DNA from: CAVSVP01 sp963731125
Lineage (GTDB): Bacteria; Pseudomonadota; Gammaproteobacteria; Competibacterales; Competibacteraceae
Assembly (NCBI GenBank): GCA_963731125.1
Contig: CAVSVP010000008.1
Coordinates: 751,071 to 815,070, forward strand
Length of the DNA: 64,000 nt
Direction of reading: 5' to 3'
The notes below the pieces were generated by a model that ran no database searches, had not been told where the DNA came from, and saw nothing but the letters and a program-made list of their open reading frames with translations. Positions 1-9,164 of the stretch are shown here, in pieces. A program made the position numbers and the translations under genes. The number at the start of each line of letters is the position of its first letter. Position 1 is the first letter of the stretch.

Positions 1-295
1 TGGTCCTGTTGGCACCCCAGGGCGCGGGCAGTGACACGGCGTTAGCCGAGGGACTGGCGCAATTACCCCATTGGGCGGCAGCCCTCTGGTTGCTCTTTCG
101 CGTACTCGGTTCGGTCATCACCGTGCCTGTCGCCGAGGAACTTGCCTTTCGCGGTTATTTAATCCGCAAGCTGATGGCGAAGGACTTCGCAGCGGTATCG
201 TCCGGGCAGTTCGCCTGGCTCTCATTTTTGATGTCTTCCCTTCTTTTTGGGCTGCTGCATGACCGTTGGATTGCCGGGACCCTGGCCGGAATGGG
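1..295 (+). pseudogene. CPBP intramembrane protease, 5' part (cut by IS; gene enters from the left edge)
   Basis: The frame is open from the window edge, so the true start lies outside. It encodes a hydrophobic protein with the CPBP/CAAX-protease motif EELAFRGY (two catalytic glutamates and an arginine) and, further on, FGLLHDRW, which supplies the active-site histidine. Reading stops at 295, where a 1742-bp IS begins. Removing the IS and one 8-bp duplicate joins this frame exactly to 2046-2166. The family cleaves peptides inside the inner membrane. The spacing of EELAFRGYL, a later RWIAGTLAGM and an AHMTTNAL tail resembles my recollection of the C-terminal protease half of exosortase E (VPEID-CTERM system), but the exosortase half is not visible, so CPBP protease is the safe call. 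Confidence 0.7.
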
Positions 296-2037
296 GGCTT
301 GGTTCAATCCAAGGTAACAATTTTACCGGGTAGCCAATGCGGATATTTCCGGTAGAGTGAGAGGTTGTGGGAACCCACTCTTTTCGGAGGTTATCAGCAT
401 GGCTACCCAAGTCAGTAATACCCTGTCTCACTCCGCTTCGTCAACGGCTTCCGTTGGCTGTGCCGCCCACGCGTTGGCTGGGGAGCAACGCCAACAGCTG
501 GCACTGCAGGTATTGGCGCGAACCGAGCCGGTGACGAAGCTGTCGACGCGGCATCAGGTCAGCCGGAAGTTTCTCTATCAACAAGCGGACAAGGGCGAGC
601 AGGCCCTGACGCAGGCGTTTCAGTCACCGCCAGCGAACGATGAGGAGGTGTTGTTCTACCTGCCGGTCACCCGTGCCTGGTTGCGGCAAGTGGTGTTGGC
701 GCTGGTGCTGCTGTGCCATAGCTCGTTTCGCGGCGTGATCGGGTTTTTCCGCGACCTACTGGATGAGCGCATCGCGCTGGGCACGGTGCACAATATTGTT
801 CAGGAGGCGGTGGACGAGGCGCGCCGGATCAATGCCCAGCAAGACCTGTCCCGGGTGCGGGCGGGCAGCCATGATGACCTGTTTCAGGGCCGCCAACCGG
901 TGTTGGTGGGCATCGATCTGGATGCCACGTACTGCTACCTACTGGCGCCAGAAGCGCACCGGGATGCCGAGACCTGGGCGATTCATCTGTGGGACCTGAT
1001 GGCGCAGGGACTGCAGCCCGACGACACGGTCGCCGATGGCGGTCAGGGGTTGCGAGCCGGGCAGGTACTGGCCTGGCCTGAGGTGGCGTGCGACGGTGAC
1101 GTCTTTCATGGGCTGCAGCCGTTGACCCGCCTGGTCGGGATCCTGGACAAGCGCGCCTATGCCGCCATCGCCCAGCGCGAGAAGCGCGAACAGCAAATGC
1201 AGCAGGCCAACCACCAGGGCCAGGGCCGCTCGCTATCCAAAGCGCTCGCTGACGCCCGTGCCCAAGAGGCCAGCGCCATTGCCCTGGCCGACGAGGTGCG
1301 CACGCTGGGCCAGTGGCTGCAGCACGATATCCTCGCCCTGGCCGGCCCCGATGCCGCCACCCGCCAGATCCTGTATGATTTCGTGGTCGCTTCGCTGCAG
1401 GCGCTCGACGCCCTGGATCCCAGCCGCCTGCGCCCGGTGTGGCGCACCCTGGCCAACCAACGCGATACCTTGCTGGCCTTCGCCACCCGGCTGGATCAAC
1501 AGCTCGAGGCCCTCGCCCAGCAGTTCGACGTGTCCCCGTTTCTGGTACGCGAAATGTTGGCCCTCACGAGCTCGCCACGCACCACCACCACCGCCTATTG
1601 GGCCAAGGCGAGTGCCTTGCACCGCCAACTCCATGGCCACTTTTTCCCCCTCCAGCAGGCGCTCGACGCGCTATGCCAGCACCTCCACCGCGCCAGTTCC
1701 TTGGTCGAGAACCTCAACAGTCGACTACGCAACTATTTTTTCCTGCGCCGCCAGATCGGTCCGGCCTATCTGGATCTGTTGCGTTTCTTTCTCAACCATC
1801 AGCCCTTTCCACGCAGCCAGAAACCCGAACGACTCGGCAAATCTCCTGCTGAGCTGTTGACCGGTCAGGCTCATCCGCATTGGCTGGAGATGCTTGGCTT
1901 CACCCGCTTCACGCGGGCACGTGACGCCGCTTAACCTCTCTCTTGGATCCGCTGCAACTCCACACCGGCCTCTTTTCAGAGGCCACAGGATCGCTGTGCC
2001 TTGTGTTACCCTAAAACCGGTGTTTTTGAACCATGCC
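296..2037 (+). mobile_element. 1742-bp insertion sequence, copy 1 (8-bp TSD)
   Basis: Ends are GGCTTGGTTCAA at 296 and TTGAACCATGCC at 2037, a 12-bp inverted repeat with one mismatch. The 8-bp target duplication GGAATGGG lies at 288-295 and 2038-2045. It carries one transposase gene. A second copy at 19931-21672 has the same length, and I found one base difference between them (position 1428, C/T). Confidence 0.93.
399..1934 (+). CDS. DDE-type transposase of the 1742-bp IS (family not recognised)
   Basis: 511-residue transposase. I chose ATG 399 because CGGAGG at 385-390 is a good ribosome site 8 bases upstream; an in-frame GTG at 357 has none. An N-terminal helix-turn-helix-like stretch (about residues 30-60, LSTRHQVSRKFLYQQ) is followed by VGIDLDATY (about 170) and VACDGDVFH (about 235), candidate catalytic aspartates. 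A C-terminal SSLVENLNSRLRNYFF (about 440) probably supplies the glutamate. The tail KSPAELLTGQAHPHWLEMLG is well formed. I cannot assign an ISfinder family. The gene is intact and matches the copy at 20034-21569 except for one synonymous change, so the element was recently active. Confidence 0.85.
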   Translation: MATQVSNTLSHSASSTASVGCAAHALAGEQRQQLALQVLARTEPVTKLSTRHQVSRKFLYQQADKGEQALTQAFQSPPANDEEVLFYLPVTRAWLRQVVLALVLLCHSSFRGVIGFFRDLLDERIALGTVHNIVQEAVDEARRINAQQDLSRVRAGSHDDLFQGRQPVLVGIDLDATYCYLLAPEAHRDAETWAIHLWDLMAQGLQPDDTVADGGQGLRAGQVLAWPEVACDGDVFHGLQPLTRLVGILDKRAYAAIAQREKREQQMQQANHQGQGRSLSKALADARAQEASAIALADEVRTLGQWLQHDILALAGPDAATRQILYDFVVASLQALDALDPSRLRPVWRTLANQRDTLLAFATRLDQQLEALAQQFDVSPFLVREMLALTSSPRTTTTAYWAKASALHRQLHGHFFPLQQALDALCQHLHRASSLVENLNSRLRNYFFLRRQIGPAYLDLLRFFLNHQPFPRSQKPERLGKSPAELLTGQAHPHWLEMLGFTRFTRARDAA

Positions 2038-2045
2038 GGAATGGG

Positions 2046-2166
2046 CTATGCGCTGGCGCTCTACCGACGCGGCCAGCTAGGTGATGCCGTCATGGCTCAC
2101 ATGACAACGAACGCGCTGATCGCCGTTGTCGTCCTGGTTGATGGGCGATGGTCCTTGTGGTTCTAA
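2046..2166 (+). pseudogene. CPBP intramembrane protease, 3' part
   Basis: Continuation of the gene entering at position 1. After the second copy of the 8-bp duplication, the frame gives a short hydrophobic C-terminus with AHMTTNALIA, the usual last conserved histidine/asparagine region of CPBP proteases, and stops at 2166. The two coding parts add up to a whole number of codons once the IS and one duplicate are removed, so the interruption is clean and no other damage is seen. Confidence 0.7.
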
Positions 2167-2391
2167 CAGGTTTTTAGTCCAGTCAGTTAAGGGTTGCCAG
2201 TTTGTGTCAAACATTCTTTAGGCGAATTTTCTTCCAGCCCTCATTTCTACATCGCACGGGAGTGCTCGTGCGCCCTCAAATTTTACGCGATCACGATTTG
2301 CCCCATTAAATCCTTCTCCTGCGTTTGCCAAAGCCTTACCGTGTTCGCTCCTCGATGAGGTTGGTGATGTAGCTGAGAAACCGTAATTTTA

Positions 2392-2425
2392 AAAATTCAA
2401 GATTATCCCCATAATCTTGAATTTT
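2392..2425. promoter_or_regulatory. Perfect 15-bp inverted repeat with CCCC loop
   Basis: The left arm 2392-2406 (AAAATTCAAGATTAT) is the exact reverse complement of the right arm 2411-2425, with CCCC between. It could be a terminator of the upstream gene read on either strand or a binding site. The AT-rich stem and its position 90 bases before the kfrA-like gene leave both open. Confidence 0.6.
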
Positions 2426-2439
2426 AATACTGTTTCATA

Positions 2440-2473
2440 ACGTAAATTACGTTTTACGTAATTACGTAATAAG
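2440..2473. promoter_or_regulatory. Palindromic operator cluster upstream of kfrA-like gene
   Basis: Two overlapping palindromes, ACGTAAATTACGT and ACGTAATTACGT, separated by TTTT, lie 45-75 bases before the start codon. KfrA proteins are known to repress their own promoters by binding inverted repeats in the leader, so this is the likely autoregulatory operator. That assignment is inference. Confidence 0.55.
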
Positions 2474-2516
2474 CTATTATAGAAATCCGCTATCCTTTGA
2501 GTATGGAGACCTCTTC

Positions 2517-3560
2517 ATGGCGCGACCCGGTATTTCCTATGAAGCCGTCAAAGCGACTGCCGTTGCCTTATTGGAGCGAGGTATTAATCCCTCAGTGCTA
2601 CGCCTTCGTGAACAACTAGGTACAGGCAGTCATTCAACGATCGCTGAACACCTAAAACGCTGGCAGCAAGAAATTGCAGAACGGCCCAGTATGGTCTTAC
2701 CACCGGTCGTGCCACCGGCGATTATGCCGGCGCTAGAGGCGTTCTGGCGGGTGGCTGTCGAACACGCCGAAGCGACCTATCAAACCCAGCGTGAGCAGGC
2801 TGAACAGGCCGTTGTAGCGGCTCAACAAGCGCAGGCAGAAGCAGAACGCATGCAGGAACAGGCATGTGCCGAAGCCGCAGATTTACGCCGGCAGATCGCG
2901 GACCTGCAGGTTGCCGCCCAGGTGTTACGCGACGAACTGCTCTTGGAACGGGAACGGCGAAGTGTGTCCGAGGCGGCCATTGCGACGGCAGAACAACGGG
3001 CAGCGGCAGCCTCCCAGGCCACCGAGCAGTTGCGCCAAACCGCCGAGAGTCAGCGAGTCCGTCTTGAAACGGCTCTACGCCGAACCCGGGAGGATGCGCA
3101 ACGTCAGCTGGATGAACTCCAACAGCGTTTTCAACAGGAACGGGAACGAGGCGAAGCCGGCGAACAGCGTCTGTTACAGCTCATTGACCGAAGTCGAACC
3201 GAACATGCCAAGGAGCGGCAGAGTTTTCACCAAGAACGGTTGACCTGGCAGGCCCGCGAGGCCGACTGGCAGAAACGCCGGGAAGCGCTACAGCAAGACC
3301 ACGCCAATGTCCGCTTCGCCCAAGGCGAAGCGGAGGAACGCAACCGAGCACTAACCACCACTCTCGCCGACACCCGAACATCTCTGCAGACGTCGGAAAA
3401 GCGCTATAGCATCGCCATCAATCGCCTAGAGGCCTTGCATAGCGAACTTCAGCAAGCTGCCATTGCGCAAACCAAGCTAGAGCAACAACTGCACATCTGG
3501 CAACAGGCGTCAGCCAGCCAAGAGGCGCAACCCGCTCCGTCATCCGAAAGCCCGCCTTAA
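2517..3560 (+). CDS. KfrA-like DNA-binding coiled-coil protein
   Basis: 347 residues. The N-terminus (about 1-60: MARPGISYEAVKATAVALL, then LREQLGTGSHSTIAEHLKRW) matches the KfrA_N helix-turn-helix domain, including the SHSTI turn. Residues about 85-330 form a long, Gln/Glu/Arg/Ala-rich coiled coil, and the tail is Pro/Ser-rich. KfrA proteins, first known from broad-host-range plasmids, are autorepressed DNA-binding proteins that multimerise through the coiled coil and help plasmid stability. Chromosomal copies often lie in accessory regions. The start ATG has GGAG at 2505-2508. Palindromes just upstream are the probable operator. No partition genes are nearby, so a plasmid role is not shown. 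Confidence 0.8.
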   Translation: MARPGISYEAVKATAVALLERGINPSVLRLREQLGTGSHSTIAEHLKRWQQEIAERPSMVLPPVVPPAIMPALEAFWRVAVEHAEATYQTQREQAEQAVVAAQQAQAEAERMQEQACAEAADLRRQIADLQVAAQVLRDELLLERERRSVSEAAIATAEQRAAAASQATEQLRQTAESQRVRLETALRRTREDAQRQLDELQQRFQQERERGEAGEQRLLQLIDRSRTEHAKERQSFHQERLTWQAREADWQKRREALQQDHANVRFAQGEAEERNRALTTTLADTRTSLQTSEKRYSIAINRLEALHSELQQAAIAQTKLEQQLHIWQQASASQEAQPAPSSESPP

Positions 3561-3590
3561 ACATTGAAGTCATGCAAATGCCAGGGCCGG

Positions 3591-4415
3591 TCACAATTTC
3601 GTGCCACAGTACTTACAGAAGCGCGCATCGGTATCGTGCCCTTCCGCGGCGCATTGGGGACAGACTTGCGTACTGACCCCGCGTTCCCCTGCCCGAGAAA
3701 TCGCCACGGTCACCACACCGGTGGGCACGGCGATAATGCCGTAACCGCAAATCATCACCAGGCTGGCGAAGAGTTGCCCTAACGTGGTTTGCGGCGAAAT
3801 ATCGCCATACCCCACGGTGGTCAGGGTAACAATAGCCCAGTACATGCCACGGGGTACGCTATCGAAACCATGTGCTTCGCCTTCGATAAGATACATACAG
3901 GCGCCGATAATCATCACCATCGTTACCACGGCGACAAGAAACACTGAAATCTTATAGCGAGTGGCCCAGATGGCGCCAGCCAACAGCCGCCCCTCCGTAA
4001 GATAGCGGGCCAGCTTCAGCACCCGAAAGACGCGCAGAAACCGCAATGCCCGGATCACCATCAGCGATTGTGCCCCGGGAAAGAACAGGCTAAGGTAAGT
4101 GGGCAGAATGGCCAGCAAATCAACCACTCCAAAAAAACTGGTGGCGTAACGCAGGGGCCGGCCGACGCAAAGCAGTCTTAGCGCATACTCCAGGGTAAAT
4201 AACAGCGTAAAGCTCCACTCCGCCAAGCGCAGGCTTTGGCGATAGTGTGCTCGAATATCGGGAACACTCTCGAGAAAGACCACCAGCACGCTCAGCACAA
4301 TACACCAAAGCAGCACGATATCGAACAGTCTGCCGCTCAGCGTATCGGCCTCGAAGATGATTTCGTGAAGTCGGTCTTGCCAGGGTGTAAGGGGTTTTCC
4401 AAATTGCGCAGCCAT
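3591..4415 (-). CDS. Voltage-gated potassium channel family ion transporter
   Basis: About 274 residues from ATG 4415 (a GTG at 4454 is an alternative). Six membrane segments are visible. The S4-like segment IRALRFLRVFRVLKLARYL carries regularly spaced arginines, and the pore loop TLTTVGYGDISP contains the K+ selectivity signature TVGYGD, so this is an inner-membrane tetrameric K+ channel. The C-terminus is unusual in ending with a zinc-ribbon-like pair, CPQC and CKYC, about 16 residues apart. Similar ribbons occur in some bacterial channels of this family, where their role is not established. Convergent with the kfrA-like gene and not in an operon. Confidence 0.88.
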   Translation of the reverse strand: MAAQFGKPLTPWQDRLHEIIFEADTLSGRLFDIVLLWCIVLSVLVVFLESVPDIRAHYRQSLRLAEWSFTLLFTLEYALRLLCVGRPLRYATSFFGVVDLLAILPTYLSLFFPGAQSLMVIRALRFLRVFRVLKLARYLTEGRLLAGAIWATRYKISVFLVAVVTMVMIIGACMYLIEGEAHGFDSVPRGMYWAIVTLTTVGYGDISPQTTLGQLFASLVMICGYGIIAVPTGVVTVAISRAGERGVSTQVCPQCAAEGHDTDARFCKYCGTKL

Positions 4416-4587
4416 AATGAATTTTGCAGTCACATTGCCAAGCAGTAGTAGCACCTTCCCCCTTCCACATAAAGATCGGCAATACCGCTGGCGATTAACT
4501 CCTGTCTACCGTTACGGTCCGGCTAACCCTCATTGGTTATTCTAAGTTGGCGACCGGTATGGCTAGGCTGACATAAGCTCAATGAGA

Positions 4588-7034
4588 TCACTGCTCAGAT
4601 GGCTCAATAGTTATCTTAATGTCCCATATGAAATCTTGTGGTTTACCATCAATTTTACGCTCCGAGCTATCGGTCACTCTGATGCGCAGCGTTCTCTGGA
4701 CAGGCTGCAGCGGAACGCCGGATACGAGACCACTCTGGCTATCTAAAGTCAACCCGCGTGGTAATGTTCTTGTATCAATGTCAAATTCCACCATGGCATT
4801 AGCCGCCAGACTAAAATCAAATCCATTGACATTACCAGGATAAATTTCCATAGCAAATGCTATACGCGATGCTTCACTTTGCTCTAAAATATCGCTATTC
4901 CCTAGCCTAAAACCGGTCACCTCTCGTAAAGGGGCGTCAGCGGCAACACTGCCCACGAATGTCGTGCTCTGAACGCTGCTCGCGAATGTCGTGCTCTGGT
5001 TTCCTGGCGTCGCTCGGATATGCCATCGCTCACTATGACAACTTTTCCAAATAAATAATCCGGTTTCCTTCTTGGAGAAGGCAGGTGCACCACACTGAGC
5101 ATAGTCGGGTCCAAGGACAACAGGAATGTCGGTATCGGTCAGTGCCTTACGCTCTGGACCCAAAAACACCTGAGGCGTTAGGTTAACCATGCTCCAGGAA
5201 TAGGGCTCTATTCCGCCCCACGCTTTTAATTGCCATGAAAATGGTTCGCCCACCATGGCTGAAAGGTTTCCTAATGTGGTCATGGCCAGCCCCTTCTCTG
5301 CATCGAGGCGTTCCTTTAAGTCCTGCTTGACTTTGGCATAACTCGGATCATCGTGCTTGCTCGTTTCCTCAAAGGGATCATTTGGCAGATCAAAAAGCAT
5401 CTCGTCCCCTGCGGCATTCTCGACATATTTCCATTCTTTTGTCCTGATTCCGGCCCATACATGTTCCGCGTTACTTAAATAACTCGAAATAAGCAATCCA
5501 TCTGGCCATGATAAATTGGGTTTTAGCAACAAAGGGATCAAGCTTTTTCCATCTGTGCGAAAAGCGGCATGGGCGATATCGATTACGGTAGCTGGAATAT
5601 CTATGTCGACCGCGACGAGGTGTGGCTCAACCCTGCGGTTCACATTTGGAAAACGGACGACAAGCGGTACTCGGATGGATTCCTCGAACGGGAACGTTTT
5701 GCTCCATAGCCCGTGTTCACCCCACATATAGCCATTATCCGAGGTGAATACGATCACCGTTTCATCAAGCTTACCTACAGCAGCGAGCATTTCTATGATG
5801 GCCTTTACTCCGCGGTCAACCGCTTGCAAAGATCTTAACTGGCGACGCGGAAATTCCTCATCGACGCTCCCTTCCTCTCGACGTTGCAACTCCTGACGGT
5901 GTTTCCAGCGAACCCAACCCGGTTTATCTGATACGTCGAGTTCCCCCCAGGCCCGTTCTCTATAGAGGTAGTCGTTAAATTTGCCTTCGTCTTCGACGGC
6001 AGGAGTGGCTGGCCCATGCGGCGCATAGGTGCTCCACAATACAAAGAAAGGCTCATTGGAGGGTTCACGGATAAAGTCTAAAACAACATCTCTCTGATAA
6101 TCGGTTATGTACTCTGCAACGGGAACAATTTCACCTGTTGCTGGGCTCTCCTCACTACTACCTACGGTGACACGAAAGGCGTTCCAATTGTCTACCCCCG
6201 GTCCTTTGTTGCCCACAAACAAGGACCAGCCGGGTGGAACGTAGCCCAGTGGATAATAATTCAAATATTTTCCGACCAAAGCGGTTCGGTAGCCAGAATG
6301 GCGCAGTCGCGTGGCTAAGGTATCCTTATCCTCAAACCTATCAAACCCCCCTGTTGGAGGTTGATTACTAAGCACGCCCGTGTTCTTGGTATACAAGCCG
6401 CCGGCCAAAATACTCGCACGCGCCGGACAGCATAACGGATCCGTCACGATCGCGTTTTCAAAGAGAACACCTTGCTTAACGAGATAGCGCTGCACATACG
6501 GCATTGCCCATAAGGTGTCAAAACGTTGATCATCAGTCAGAATAAAAACGAAGTTAAGCTGGGAGCCATCCCAGCTGAAATCAGCATCGGTGTTATCAAC
6601 GCCGGCTACCGAAAATTTGCCAGCGATGGGTAACCAATCGGCATCGCGTGGACCAAAACCAAAGCTGTCATCCGCCCTGCCGCCGGTATGCGTGTTCTTG
6701 AAATAAAACCGACTACTGACCGGATCAAATAGCCCAACGGTATCCTGGCCATCACCATTCCAGTCACCCACCAGCGGTAACCAATCCCTTCCCAATGGGC
6801 CAAAACAAACGACACGGTCCGCTTTGCCCCCGGCATGAGTGTTCTTTAGGTGAAAGCAGCTACTGCTTGGATCAAATAGTCCAACGGTATCCTGGCCATC
6901 ACCATTCCAGTCACCCGCCAGCGGTAACCAGTCCCTTCCCAATGGGCCAAAACAAACGACACGGTCCGCTTTGCCCCCGGCATGAGTGTTCTTTAGGTGA
7001 AAGCAGCTACTGCTTGGATCAAATAGTCCAACGG
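4588..7034 (-). pseudogene. Secreted sulfatase with N-terminal repeats, 3' part (gene split by a 4.2-kb element)
   Basis: This part codes three of the five roughly 48-residue repeats (GDWNGDGQDTVGLFDP...), a type I sulfatase domain, and a C-terminal Ig/cadherin-like region. The sulfatase begins at NFVFILTDDQRFDTL (metal-binding DDQ). Its active-site motif is CCPAR in DPLCCPARASILAGG; the first Cys of C-x-P-x-R becomes formylglycine. A later DNGYMWGEHGLWSK holds further metal ligands. The substrate is probably a sulfated polysaccharide or ester, but this cannot be read from sequence. The N-terminal signal peptide lies across the insertion at 11267-11666. Removing the element and one 9-bp duplicate restores a 945-residue frame. 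Unless another start is used, this copy has lost export. Confidence 0.85.
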
Positions 7035-7108
7035 TAGGGCGTCTAAATCGACCTTCTGCCATTTCCCGGTTTTTGGATTAGCGATTTCAAAACCGTCACT
7101 CGAGTTGC

Positions 7109-9164
7109 CTAGCCCGAGTTTACCGCGTAATTTGGAAAAGTTTTTGTTCTACTGAGAGATTCAGTCGGTTTTTTGTATGACCTACGTGGCGAGATAGCGG
7201 CCGAGGTCGAGGGTGTCGTAGAGGGTGCGCTGGTCGTCTGACATCGCCGAGAGGGTCATGTGGAGCGTTGGGGCGCGGCGGTTGTCTGGCGACGGATAGA
7301 CAATGCTCACCTCGCGGATGTGGCTCAGCTGCTTAAGAAGGTCGGGGATCGAGCGGTCGATGCCGTGTTGATAAAGCTCGCGCCGTAGCAAGCTGCACAG
7401 CATCAGGGCGAGCACGCAGCAGAACACGTGCACTTCGACCTTTTGATCGGTCCAGTGATGCTGGGGTCGCAAACCAATGTGATGGGGATCCTTCATCCGT
7501 CGAAAGCCGGTCTCGAGGTGATGCTGGGCCCGGTAGCCACGAATAATCTCCCCATCGGTCCAGGCCTCATGGTCGGTAAACAAGAGGGTTTTGCCCAACA
7601 AGGTCTTCTGTAAGCGTTGCCAGGCGCGGTGATCGAAGCGATAGCTCAGCGTCGGCAGGCCCTCACGTTCGCCGACCGCCACCTGGAACAGCTCGCTCAG
7701 ATGGCGCGCGTTGAGCCAGCCCTGCACCTTCTTGGTCACGCTGTCGACGGTGGGGGGCTGGCCGCCGCGGACCTGCCCCGTGTGCCAGCGCCGCAATTGG
7801 TATTGGAGCGCCCGTAGCCGTTGTTGGCGCTTGGCGATCTCGCGCAGCAGCGTGCGGGCTTGCGCCACGAAGCGGTTCTCGTTGTAAGTCACCAGGACGG
7901 TGCGCTCGACGCCGAAGACCTCCCAGCGGGTGCGATAGACGCTGACCCCTGCCAGGCCCTCGTCAGGCAGCGTGTGGAACCGCCGGGCGGGAATCGCCAG
8001 CAGCTTGGGATGGTAGGTGGGCACCAGGGAGCCGATGAAGTGATAGGGGCTGTCGGCGATGGCCTCGAGATTGGCCTGGGCGTTATTGCCCTTGTCGAAG
8101 ATGAGGGTCACGTGTTCGGTGCCGTCGGTGATGGCGCGATAGCGCGCTACCAACGCGGCGGTCAGACTCTGGAAGGTGGTGGCATCGGTCTGGTTACCGG
8201 GATAGGTGCGATGCAACAGCGGCACATGGAAATCGGCCGAGACTAACAGCGCCAGGCCGACGATGCGCAGCGCCTGCCGCCCTTCTTTGCTCTTGCCACG
8301 TTGGGCCAAGGTGGAGCGCTCGTTGAAGGTATCGATGAAGGTAAAGAAGTTAGTGGCATCGAACAGCACCCGCTGCAAGTCGATGTTAAAATCGCGCACC
8401 ATCTGCACCACCACCTCGTGCTCGATGGCGTCGATGGCCTGACGCGAGACCCGATCCATGTTGTCCCAGAAGCGCTGGCTGGAGAGCTGTCTGGCGTCGA
8501 TGGGCAGCAAGCGCCGCAGGGCGGTGTCTTGGAACCAGGGCCCGATGCTGGCTTTGCTGCCCGGGGCGACGCAGCGATTGAGGATGGCCACCAGCAGATA
8601 GGTGCCCACCGAGGGACCGTTACGCTGCTTGGGCACATGGCGGTCGATATGCTCAACCAGCTGCAAGCGCTGGGCGAGGTCATACAGGGCGACCACGGCG
8701 CCAAACTCGGTGATGCCGGCTTCCTTGGGAGCCGGCAAGGCAGAGGGGTTGCCGCAGCCTTCGGTCAGGGCAGCGATGAGGTCGTCGGCACGGCCGAGGT
8801 ACTTTTGCCAGACGATTGTCGGCTTGCCGTTGATGCGCTGGCATTCCCGGGCGTAGTAGTACGGTTTGCCGTGGATGGTTTTTTTGATGATGCTCGCCAT
8901 AGATTAGGACATACAATAGCTTGTATTACGCCTTGTGTCTAGTCCTAAACTATAGGTATTTACTGGCTAGAAAGCCAGATTAATGTTTTGAAATTCGACT
9001 CCTATTTTTAGGTCATACACTTGAAGCCAGCCGAACCGCTCACCAACCGACCCTAAAAAGGGAGAACAAACCCCATAGTAACAAGGAGTTATGAAATACT
9101 TAGATACCCCAGATGAACGAAGTTCACTCCAGCGTTACGGCATCTCGCGGTAAACTCGGGCTAG
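7109..9164 (-). mobile_element. IS1634-family insertion sequence nested in the 4.2-kb element
   Basis: Bounded by a perfect 19-bp inverted repeat, CTAGCCCGAGTTTACCGCG at 7109-7127 and its reverse complement at 9146-9164. One transposase gene fills it. I see no clear target duplication. The right repeat supplies the stop codon of the neighbouring transposase at 9161, so that gene was probably clipped at its C-terminus by this insertion. Confidence 0.8.
7182..8900 (-). CDS. IS1634-family transposase
   Basis: 572 residues, full length for the family. The start MASIIKKTIHGKPYYYARECQ is typical of IS1634 transposases. The DDE fold follows: VLFDATNFFTF (first Asp, about residue 180), VTLIFDKGNNAQ (second Asp, about 270), and RGYRAQHHLETGFRRMK (catalytic Glu in the Y-x3-H-x2-E-x5-K context, about 450). 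The last region HWTDQKVEVHVFCCVLAL is the usual C-terminal helix. Intact and probably functional. Unlike the IS4 transposases in this window, its Y-E-K motif is not interrupted. Confidence 0.92.
   Translation of the reverse strand: MASIIKKTIHGKPYYYARECQRINGKPTIVWQKYLGRADDLIAALTEGCGNPSALPAPKEAGITEFGAVVALYDLAQRLQLVEHIDRHVPKQRNGPSVGTYLLVAILNRCVAPGSKASIGPWFQDTALRRLLPIDARQLSSQRFWDNMDRVSRQAIDAIEHEVVVQMVRDFNIDLQRVLFDATNFFTFIDTFNERSTLAQRGKSKEGRQALRIVGLALLVSADFHVPLLHRTYPGNQTDATTFQSLTAALVARYRAITDGTEHVTLIFDKGNNAQANLEAIADSPYHFIGSLVPTYHPKLLAIPARRFHTLPDEGLAGVSVYRTRWEVFGVERTVLVTYNENRFVAQARTLLREIAKRQQRLRALQYQLRRWHTGQVRGGQPPTVDSVTKKVQGWLNARHLSELFQVAVGEREGLPTLSYRFDHRAWQRLQKTLLGKTLLFTDHEAWTDGEIIRGYRAQHHLETGFRRMKDPHHIGLRPQHHWTDQKVEVHVFCCVLALMLCSLLRRELYQHGIDRSIPDLLKQLSHIREVSIVYPSPDNRRAPTLHMTLSAMSDDQRTLYDTLDLGRYLAT

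Larger units (their letters stand above)
2167..2516. other. Intergenic region ahead of kfrA-like gene
   Basis: No coding capacity recognised. The right half is AT-rich and holds a 15-bp perfect hairpin and a cluster of TTACGT/ACGTAA half-sites, described separately. Confidence 0.6.
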
